The translations under genes were made by a program, and so were the position numbers. From NCBI RefSeq assembly GCF_020520425.1, contig NC_079490.1, forward strand, positions 1,674,001 through 1,738,000: a stretch of 64,000 nt of DNA, in the 5' to 3' direction. Each line of letters begins with the position of its first letter. Position 1 is the first letter of the stretch. This stretch comes from Spinacia oleracea (taxonomy: Eukaryota; Streptophyta; Magnoliopsida; Caryophyllales; Amaranthaceae). The notes below the pieces were generated by a model. The model was not told the DNA's origin. It did no database searches and saw only the letters and a list, made by a program, of their open reading frames with translations. This document shows positions 55,401 to 64,000 of the stretch, piece by piece.

Positions 55401-56633
55401 GTTGTGCGTGTCAGATTATATAGTGCCTTATCGTGTTTTTTTTAATACGACTCTAGCCCAACCTATGAGCCGGAACTTTGTGCTCGTGTCGTACTGTGCT
55501 TTTTTCATACTCGCATCCGACCGTGCTTTTTTCGTGTTGGGCCGTGTTGTACCTCAGATCGACCGAATACCCTCTTTACCACGTGCCTTCGTGTCGGGTT
55601 GGGTCATGTCTTCTTGCCTAAGTCTAACCTTTCTTAGTTTAGCGTGATTTATCGGGTGTATTGGGTTATGCCGTGCCTTATCATGCTTTTTCTAAAAAAC
55701 TCAGCCCGAGCCCATCCTAGACAGACAATTCCGTGCTCGTGCCAATCCGTGCTTTCACAGTTAATTTTTTCATACACGCACCAGACCGTGCTTTTTTCAT
55801 GTTGGGCCGTGTTGTGTCTCGGCCCGGCCCATTCCATCTTCACCTACCCCCCAACCAAAAAAAAATGAAGAGGTTGTGCATGGAAATCAGAGAGACACCC
55901 GTCAACGTAACCTACACAAAATCACAAATTCACAACTGACAAACTGAGTCATTCCATTTTCCATATGCCTTTCGTTCGAAGGGACTTTACTCACACCATA
56001 ATTGCTATTGATATGAAACTAAACGTCTAAATCTGTCTTTTCACTAATACTTCTCTTATCAACCATTAAAAATATTTATTTTTCTTCCCAAAAATAAAAT
56101 AAAATGGTACGAAGTAGTCGCTTCGTCTCTTTCTATTTGCCCCATTTTTATTTTAGTCTGTCCATTAAGAAATATTTGATTTTCTTTGATAAAGAAGTTA
56201 TATAAAGTACTTTTCCCGATCCTTTCTATTGTTCTCATTTATCATTTTAGTCCGTCTCAAAATATTTACTGTGAATACAGTTTTGTCACTTTGTATAACC
56301 AACTTAACCAGATTTATTTGTGAATTTTAATTTTAATTACAATTCTTGCTCTTCTTATATTCCCATAAAAAGCCAAACTAGTGGCCACCTTTTTCCCTCC
56401 AAGTATTCCATCATTTTTGCTTTTCTTTGGGAAACGTTTGGTACTTGGGTTTTTCTCTCCATAAGAATTTAGTATCATCATTGAGTTAATGAGTGGAAAA
56501 ATTAATTAAATTTCACCCTTTTTGGGGCTTTTGAGTGAGAATTTTAGTGAAATATATCATCTTTAAACAATTAAATTAAATTAAATACTCCTATAAGAAG
56601 AAGAAGAAACAAAGGCATAAGTTGTTCAAAGTT
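52426..56633. other. Intergenic region between DiT1 and the MATE gene
   Basis: No gene recognised. It contains a TIR element (52735-53055), a truncated Stowaway left end at 54197-54230 (CTCCCTCCGTTCC), a Stowaway right-half fragment at about 54890-54995, and a GC-rich tract (about 55190-55850) of GTGCTTTTTTCGTG/GCCGTG words related to the Mutator-like MITEs, which includes a partial internal duplication. The MATE promoter and leader are right of about 56350. Confidence 0.6.
52735..53055. mobile_element. TIR element rich in AAAAGCACA / TGTGCTTTT words
   Basis: The left arm GAAGGTGACCCTGTTGTATG and the complement of the right arm GAAGGTACACCCGGTTGCAT pair imperfectly over about 45 bp. Between them, AAAAGCACATTTT and its complement alternate, allowing several hairpins. 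Borders approximate. Probably a MITE or foldback element. Confidence 0.55.
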
Positions 56634-57715
56634 ATGGCTGAGGAAGATGGATTATGTTTTACACAAACCAAGAACAAAATTCCCCTTTTCATCTTCTTCA
56701 AAAATGCAAGGTACAATTTCCTTTTTTGCCCTTCTTTCTTATCTTTTCTTAATACTATTAATATTTTTTTAATTTAATTTTTTTAAAATAATTTGAATTT
56801 GGGCATGATTAAATTGTTTTAGTATTCAAACTGAAAGTATGTATCAATCCTTGATATATATCCTTAATAATATCAAGGTATATATTTTTAGAAGATATCT
56901 CCTTGATATATGTTCTTAATAGTGGAGTATGCACTTTAATTATTTCTTGGAACCATTTTGTAAGAGAGAGATGAAGAAATGTTGTAGTCCATCATTTAGC
57001 TAGTGTAGTGCCTTTTGGAGTCAAACAAATTTGAGAAAATCATTGTTAATTACCTTCAAGTGATAATTATTGTACGTACCGATGGATAAATTATCTTTAT
57101 TTTTTAAAACACAAATCGTCGATATCTATATTAATTAATTAGAGAAAATGTGTCCAATAAATTCCGGAATAAATTATCAGTATAAGGCATTACTACTTTT
57201 TTTTTCTTATGAGAATTCTAGTGGAAAATATCATCTTTTAAACAATTAAATTAAATACTCCTATTTAAAAGAAGAAGAAGAAGAAACAAAGGCATCATTT
57301 TGTTCAAAGTTATGGCAGAGGAAGATGAATTATGTTTTACACAAACCAATAACAAAATTCCCCTTTTCATCTTCTTCAAGAATGCAAGGTGCAATTTCCT
57401 TTTTTGCCCTTTTCCCTTGTCTTTTCTTTATAGCATTAGTATTTTTTTTTAAATTAATTTTTTTAAATAGTTTGAATTTGTGCATGATTAAATTGTTTTA
57501 GTACCACTAAAACTAAAAGTATGTACTTTAATTTATTTCGTGGAGCCATGGTAAGAGAGATGGGAATGTTGTAGTCTATCATTTAATTTAGCGGGTGTAG
57601 TGCCTTTTAGAGTCGAACAAATTTAAGAAAATCATTGTTCCTAACTTCAATTGATAATCATTGTATGTATACTGATGGATAAATTATCAGTATAAGGCAT
57701 TACGACTTTTTTCTT
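56538..57715 (+). repeat. Tandem duplication carrying two first exons of the MATE gene
   Basis: Copy A about 56538-57205 and copy B about 57210-57715. Each has GAGAATT(T/C)TAGTG, an AAGAAG leader, a 77-nt first exon, the donor, GCATGATTAAATTGTTTTAG and TAGTGCCTTTT(G/A)GAGTC, ending GATGGATAAATTATCAGTAT-like sequence. Copy B lacks two internal segments of roughly 80-100 bp. ATG to ATG distance is 678 bp. Confidence 0.9.
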
Positions 57716-60700
57716 AAAAGAAAACTAAAAGTATGTAAATTTATCAATATTTTATTATTACTCCATGTTTTAATATTTGTAAAAAAACAAACAAACAAGA
57801 ACCTATTTTTGATGGGTTGTATTTTTGTATGTATGAAAAATAGGATGATATTCAAGATGGATGATATTGGACAGGAAATAGCACAAATTGCATTTCCTGC
57901 TGCACTGGCTTTAACAGCTGATCCTATTGCTTCACTAGTTGATACGGCTTTCATCGGCCAAATAGGTACTCCCTCTGTCCCTCAAAGATCACCCGTTTGA
58001 AGAAATTTTCACTTTTTTATGGACTATTGGATGAACTACCTTGTTTGTTACACTTGCAGATCCTACAATGATCAATGTACTTCCTCCGTTCTTTTAATTT
58101 TACTCGTTTTTTCATGTTTACTATGGAAGGTCAAAGTAAAGTCTATTTTTCATTGTTATCATGGTGGATTATTCAATTTGATATTTTGGAGGAAATAGAA
58201 CAATAATGTTTTAACTCCTTGGCAACAAAATAACACTCCACTTACACCTTAGCACCATTTTTAGGCAATATGCTCTTAGATTTTTAGAAATTGCAAAGGG
58301 GTATCCATAATGTCACTTGTTATTTTATATCGGAATTATATGTGTTTGCAATTTTGCTTTAATGGAAGCAGGGGAGGATCTTCCACTAGAACTAGTTATG
58401 GGCCGCCCTCGTATAATTTTTTTTTTGGAATTATTAGTTATACTCTACATAGTATACTTGTAGAATGCATGTTGTGGTATAAGGATTGGTTAAACTCTTT
58501 TTTTTAATAAGGGATTGGAGGTTCAAACATCGGCCCCTCTAATATTTTTTTATCCAAGATCCGCCACCTTATGGAAGCATGTGTTGGTGCATTGCATAAT
58601 AGTCCGCTTATCTAATAAGATAGCTTCCTCCATTCTTATTTACATGACACATTTGGGTTTTGTACACTATTCACACAAGCTCATTTGACTTCCTTTTGCA
58701 AATTATGTTTAAGAAAAAACATAGTCGTGTGAGGTCTTGTAATATTCGTCTCAATAAATAACTTTTAAATTTCAACTTTTTATATTTTTTTCTTGTCCAT
58801 AGTTGAAGATATTAAAGTTTGAAATCGTGCATTGGCAAACATGACTAAATAATTGTGTCATGTAAATAAGAACAAAGGAAGTATCAGTTTACGAGATTGG
58901 GCTCGAAGTTTGATGTTTGCTTGATGTTACTCTATCAGGGCCTATTGAACTTGCTGCTGTTGGGGTTTCTATAGCTCTTTTCAATCAAGTATCTCGAATC
59001 GCAATCTTCCCACTCGTAAGTGTAACAACTTCTTTCGTGGCCGAGGAAGATGCCGTGGCAGAAGTGAGTACTTCTGAACAACAAGATCAGATTGGATGCT
59101 TGGAATCCAACTTAAGTTGTAACAATGAAGCCAAAGAACTACTACCTCAATATGGTAAGTAATTACGTAGGTGAAAAAGGCCCGCGTCTAAAATGAACGC
59201 AAGTGACTCTTATTGATACTGACTAATTTGGTATTACTTTTACTGATTAGTGTGTTATTGGTCCACCAACACGTACGCTGTTAATTAGTACCAATACGAG
59301 CCACTTGCGTTCTTGATACTGACATACTCTTTTTTGGTACTAAAAAATGATGTATTGTCTGACTTGAGTCCAATTTGGTCACATACCACTTGACGTTTAG
59401 AAATCCTCATTGTTTGGATGCCTTAAAGTTGCGAATTCTTTTCAAATTACTTCATATTCGAGTTCATAACATTAAGGGTGTTACTATCTGTTAGGTTCGG
59501 GGGTGAGTCGTGTAAAGTCCGAAACAAGTAGCTTTAGCATTGAAAGTTCAAAGCCTCAAAGGAGGCACATTCCGTCTGCTTCTTCTGCGTTGGTTATCGG
59601 TGCAATTCTCGGTCTTCTTCAGGCGATCTTCCTCATTTCTCTCGCAAAACCGTTATTGAACTACATGGGTGTCAAATATGTAAGCACACTTTCTCCAAAT
59701 TTGAGGTTAAGAACTTCTTGTTTATATGTGTGATTATATGTGTGATTATGTGTTTATTTTAAGAAAATGACTATTTAACCAACAAGCTAACCAACTAATG
59801 GGGTGTTATCTTCAATAAAACCTGAACTTATCTGAATAGAACTTATCTAAACTTATTGGAACTGATTAAACCTGATAAGGACCTGATTGACCTGATAGGA
59901 ATTCACCAAACTTGATTGCAAATTTGCAAGAGACTAAACTTGAGATAGTCAATTTACAGCCTTATAGGACCTAACTGGAACTTATAGGACCAAACTGAAA
60001 CTTATTGACCTGATTTGATGTTTGCTACATTATGTTCTTACCAGGACTCATCTATGTTACCCCCGGCTCATAAATACTTGACATTGAGGTCACTTGGTGC
60101 ACCCGCTGTTCTTCTTTCATTAGCTATGCAAGGAATTTTTCGCGGTTTTAAGGACACCAGGACTCCTCTATATGCCACTGGTGAGCATACTTGACTAAAT
60201 CAAGCTTAACCAATTATCTTGTTTCATTAATTTCTTTGATCTACTATCATTAACTAAAGATGACACTGGGTCGGGCCGGATTGAGGTACAACATGGCCCA
60301 TGCCAAAAAAAGCCCGACCCACGGGCACAGAAAAAGCATGGCCTTACACGATCACGAAGTTGTGGGCCGTGGGTTGTATTTTTTTTTTTCCGGAAAAAGC
60401 ACGACAAAACACGTTAAATTGAGCAAAATTAGACTTTGGACGGTACATGTTGGGCTTGGGTTGTGCCTAGGCCACAATTTTAAAATTTTCGGACGGTCCA
60501 GCAAGTCACAAGTGGGCTTAGCATGATGGGCCCATCCCGAAACAAGGCCCAGCCAACAACCATCTTTATCATTAACTGATACATTCTAACATTCACTTGG
60601 ATTTTGCAGTGGCAGGGGATGTAACTAACATAATTCTTGACCCGATTTTTATCTTTGTTTTTCGGTTCGGTGTCAGTGGTGCAGCCATCGCTCATGTTAT

Positions 60701-63550
60701 ATCACAGTAAGTTTACACTGTCAATCTAAATGAACCAGTGGCGGAGCCAGGATTTTAAAGTTGAGGTGTCGTCATTAAGCAAATTTATAGTGTAAACCGA
60801 AAGAAAACCGGCAAGAACAACAAATTTATATCCTGTTCGGTATCATGTTTTGTTTCTGGTTTTCTGTTTTTTACAAACCAAAAACCAAGATATCCAGTTT
60901 TTTGTTGTCAGCTTTCAAAATCAACATCATTACTATAGATATGCCTATTTTTTGGGTTCACGACTAATCTAAATCATATGACTTTTAAAACAAAAAAAAA
61001 AACAAAAATTGAAAACTGACAGTTGAACTAGCCCTATAGTTTTTCGTTTTATTTGAGGTGTCAGTGGACCACCCATGATCCAATGTGGCTTCGTCACTGG
61101 TTCTAAATACATCAAAAGCGTTGTCAATCAAGTTGCTTAGTTCAACTTTCTATATCATGTCATTTGTAGGTACTTAATTTCAGTCATACTGTTTTGGAGA
61201 CTGATTCAACTAGTTGATCTCTTACCTCCGAGTACAAAAGACCTCAAATTCGGTAGATTTCTCAAGAACGGTAAGAATTTTCCTTTACAACTTTCCTCGT
61301 AATAGAGGATACTAAGGGTATACTCGTAATTGTACTATTGTATGATATTCTTATATATATTATTACCGCAGTATAAGGAGATCAGACTATGTTGATCTGA
61401 GTTTTACGAAGTCTTTTCTTTCTGCAGGATTTCTTCTACTAATGAGGGTCATAGCTGTGACATTCTGTGTGACCTTAGCCGCTTCTATGGCTGCACGGTT
61501 AGGGCCCACTCAAATGGCAGCGTTTCAGGTCTGCTTGCAAGTTTGGTTGGCTACTTCCCTTCTTGCTGATGGACTTGCTGTTGCTGGCCAGGTTTCATTT
61601 TCAACTTTCATGCTCTATTTCTAGTCATTTTCTTTGTCCTTATACAAGTTCAAGTAACCACATTTCGACATTGTATACTCCAATTTGTACAGTCTTAGGC
61701 TCGATATGTTATGTTCACCTTGTTTCACTTATTGCAGGAAAAATTAGTCAAGTTCAGGAAAAATAAAAGATTGGTCAAGTACAATTTGTAACTAAAATAT
61801 GTTCAGAAAAATGAGTTCAGAGAAGTTAAGAAAAATAAGTTTATTGTAGTCTTAGACTCGATCTGTTTTGTTCACCTTATTTCCACTTATTTTAGGAAAA
61901 ATAAGTTCAGATATCTTTAAGTTTAGATAAGATAAGTTCATGAACAATAAAAGTTGACCAAGTACAATTTGTAACTAAAAGAAGTTCTTAGAAGTTCTTA
62001 GAAGTTCAGTTGAGATAAGTTCACTTGAGATAAGTTCAGAAAAAGTAAGTGAAAATTAGGTGAATGAAACGCATCCTTAGGGGTTTTCCACATTTTGCAG
62101 GCGATACTTGCAAGTGCATTTGCAAAGAATGATTTTGAAAGAGCAACATCAACCGCCTCCAGAGTATTGCAGGCAAGTCTTTCTGAAATTTCACAATCCT
62201 TACAATACGCCTACAAACTTAGACCCTGTTTAGTTCACCTTATTTCATAACCTTACTACTTATTACAGATCAGATAAGGAGAAATAAGGTGAACTAAACG
62301 GGGTCTTAGGATCGACCTCTAAACTTTTTTCTTAGCTTATCATGTAAAACCATCGCGATTATCATAAACTAATTACGGTTTTATGTGTTACATATACATG
62401 CAGCTAGGTTTTGTTCTAGGATTGATCCTGTGTTTCATGCTCGGGTTTGGATTAAAGTTTGCAGCAAGATTGTTTACCAAGGATGTTAATGTCCTTAACC
62501 TAATTACCATTGGCATTCCCGTATGCTCAAACTCTTTCCGATCCACATGTTTTGGTTAATTCTTTGTACGTTTGTTATGATCTTGTGAGAATTACACTGA
62601 TTATATATGTCGATTTTTGTCACAGTTTGTTGCTCTTACTCAACCCATTAACGCGTTGGCCTTTGTTTTTGATGGGATCAACTTCGGAGCATCTGATTTT
62701 GCATATTCAGCCTTTTCCATGGTAAATTTTCGTACAAGATCGATCAATTATTTCTTGTTTTATAGACTCTTCGGACCAACTTCTCATATACTTCGTATAC
62801 AAATAGACCCGATGATCTTGAGCCAGGCCCGTGGGCCCAACCATGCCCAAAAATAGCCAGTCTTTGACAGATCTTAAGGTCCAAATAGTGCAAAAGTCAA
62901 CCTGATTTTAACTTTTTTTGGGGCGGGTTTTGGGCCACTCGAGATTGGAATTTTAGTTGTAAAATTGGCCCGGTCCAAAAATGGTCCGAAAAGCCCGCTA
63001 TTTATTGGCTCGAAATATCGGGTTTTGGGCAGGATCAACTTTGGAGCGTCTGATTTCGCATATTCAGCCTTTTCCATGGTAAATTTTCATACAAGAATTA
63101 ATTATTTCTTCTATTATAGATTCTTGGGACAAACTTCTTATATACTTGAGCCTGGCCCGACCCGAAAATTGTGGGCCTTGGGAAGATTTTTAGGCCCAAA
63201 TAATGCAAAAGTCAACCTTGTTTTAATTTTTTTGGGGTGGGTTTGGGAAACTCAAAATTGGAATTACAGTTATGAAAATAGTTCGGCCCGAAAATGATTT
63301 AAAAGCCCGCTAGTTATGAAAATGGTTCGGCCCGAAAAATGGTTTAAAATTTTGGCCTCGGTCTGACCCGACCTTGACCCAGCCCGACTTTTGATGAGGT
63401 CTAATATACAATCTCTTGATTCCTGCAGGTGATGGTGGCTGTTGTGAGCATTTTGTGTTTGTTATTTCTTTCTTCCCATTATGGTTTCATCGGGATTTGG
63501 GTGGCTCTAACTATTTACATGAGCCTTCGTGCATTTGCTGGTTTTTGGAG
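56634..63550 (+). CDS. MATE-family citrate transporter, FRD3/DTX42-like (3' end outside window)
   Basis: Membrane citrate exporter of the FRD3/AtMATE clade, known for iron translocation in xylem or aluminium-induced citrate release. Exons: 56634-56710 (1a) or 57312-57388 (1b), 57844-57965, 58939-59154, 59495-59679, 60045-60180, 60610-60706, 61170-61270, 61428-61591, 62101-62172, 62404-62520, 62626-62721, 63429-63550; phases agree. The ending exon (after GFWR) lies past the window. Motifs follow FRD3 throughout: FPAALALTADPIASLVDTAFIG, AAVGVSIALFNQVSRIAIFP, a variable loop after FVAEEDA, LSLAMQGIFRGFKDT, ILDPIFIFV, GAAIAHVISQ, MAARLGPTQMAAFQ, QPINALAFVFDG, FGASDFAYSAFSM. Exons 1a and 1b both encode MAEED.LCFTQT.NKIPLFI-type N-termini. 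Intron 9 is GC-AG (CAG|GCAAGT). Intron 2 and intron 5 hold MITEs. DTX42 rather than FRD3 is suggested by context only. Confidence 0.93.
58623..58881. mobile_element. Stowaway-like MITE in MATE intron 2
   Basis: 259 bp, left CTTCCTCCATTCTTATTTAC, right GTAAATAAGAACAAAGGAAG, TA on both sides (58621-58622, 58882-58883). Outer 25 bp as in 11032-11256, interior as in 47060-47322. It ends 57 bp before the exon-3 acceptor. Confidence 0.85.
60256..60567. mobile_element. Mutator-like MITE in MATE intron 5
   Basis: 312 bp with ends AAAGATGACACTGGGTCGGG and ...CAACAACCATCTTT, flanked by ATCATTAACT at 60246-60255 and 60568-60577: a perfect 10-bp duplication (9 bp is usual for Mutator-like elements; one base may be shared by chance). 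Interior GGCCGTGGG/GCCCA words as in 30601-30928. It ends 42 bp before the exon-6 acceptor. Confidence 0.78.
62676..63160 (+). repeat. Tandem duplication of exon-11 3' part plus intron-11 start
   Basis: 62676-62805 recurs at 63033-63160 with a 357-bp offset. The second copy (63033-63078, 46 nt) repeats the coding part ending TTTTCCATG with its donor GGTAAATTTT, preceded by a fresh AG (GGGCAG|GATCAAC). Encoded words INFGASDFAYSAFSM are retained in the copy. Between the copies lies GC-rich GGCCCG sequence of the hAT-like MITE type, also partly doubled. Confidence 0.88.
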
Positions 63551-64000
63551 GTAATTTCAACGTACTCCCATATTGAATTAGTGATCGAAGTTAGACCTCC
63601 TTCTCATGATCAAGTTAAAAAGATGGGTGTGGGTCAGGGTGGACGAGTCGTCATTCGTGCCGAGTTCACGTGGCGTGGGCCTCTCGATCCATGCCAAACC
63701 CACTTATTTTGTGTCGGTCTGGGCCTAAATTTTAAAAAGACGGCCCAATGACGATCCAAGCACACATGACTTAATGTCGGGTCGGGCTGTGCTTTCGTGC
63801 CTAAATTTAATTGGAAAAATTACTTTAAATAATCCAACCTTTTGTCGATTTTCCATTAATAATCCAACATTTTAATTATTTTCTAATAATCTAACCTTTG
63901 TACCCATTTAACTTTTATTGCACCCAAATTACCGTTTACCTGTTATGAAGGTCATCCTACATATATAAAAATAATAAATAATAAAAAACTTTTATTGAAA
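63551..64000. other. Intron 12 of the MATE gene, cut by the window edge
   Basis: The donor AG|GTAATTTC follows exon 12. A GC-rich repeat similar to the Mutator-like MITEs starts near 63620 (AAAAAGATGGGTGTGGGTCA) and fades near 63810; its other end is not identifiable. The rest is AT-rich. No exon for the conserved C-terminus was found here. Confidence 0.6.

Overview
This is a plant nuclear window, almost certainly a eudicot. The AT-rich intergenic DNA, GT-AG introns, chloroplast transit peptides and the TIR, LTR and retroposon families all fit. The MITE and repeat style would suit Caryophyllales (spinach, beet or quinoa relatives), but I cannot prove the species. Six conserved protein genes are well supported, and a seventh small reading frame is possible. 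No rRNA, tRNA, CRISPR array or bacterial-type operon was seen.

Layout. (1) 2221-4020 (+): intronless dyskerin pseudouridine synthase CBF5/NAP57, behind a promoter with site II elements and telo-boxes. (2) 8221-9533 (+): VEP1/progesterone 5-beta-reductase-like (iridoid synthase family), two exons joined by a GC-AG intron. (3) 19647-10850 (-): plastid double GTPase Der/EngA, 12 exons. (4) 27678-21615 (-): organellar tRNA 2-thiouridylase MnmA, 10 exons. (5) 36215-39527 (+): R2R3-MYB of the MYB46/MYB83 secondary-wall type. (6) 48551-52425 (+): plastid 2-oxoglutarate/malate translocator DiT1/OMT1, 3 exons. (7) 56634 to beyond the right edge (+): FRD3/DTX42-like MATE citrate transporter, at least 12 exons, last exon(s) outside the window. 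The genes are unrelated in function, although CBF5, Der and MnmA all act in ribosome or tRNA biology. MYB46 and DiT1 are also neighbours in Arabidopsis (At5g12870/At5g12860), so part of the gene order is ancestral.

The spaces between and within genes are rich in small transposons. They include many Stowaway-like MITEs with TA duplications, hAT-like MITEs with 8-bp target-site duplications (TSDs), Mutator-like MITEs with 9-10-bp TSDs, Tourist-like MITEs, a CACTA-like MITE, a truncated LINE, a truncated SINE, and three solo LTRs with perfect 5-bp TSDs.

The most unusual theme is short tandem duplication across exon-intron junctions. Der, MnmA and DiT1 each carry a diverged second copy of the exon-1 5' splice site inside intron 1. 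The MATE gene has two intact, frame-compatible first exons and a partial second copy of exon 11. I found no new multi-gene system. The splice-site duplications and the alternative MATE first exon are the best leads.
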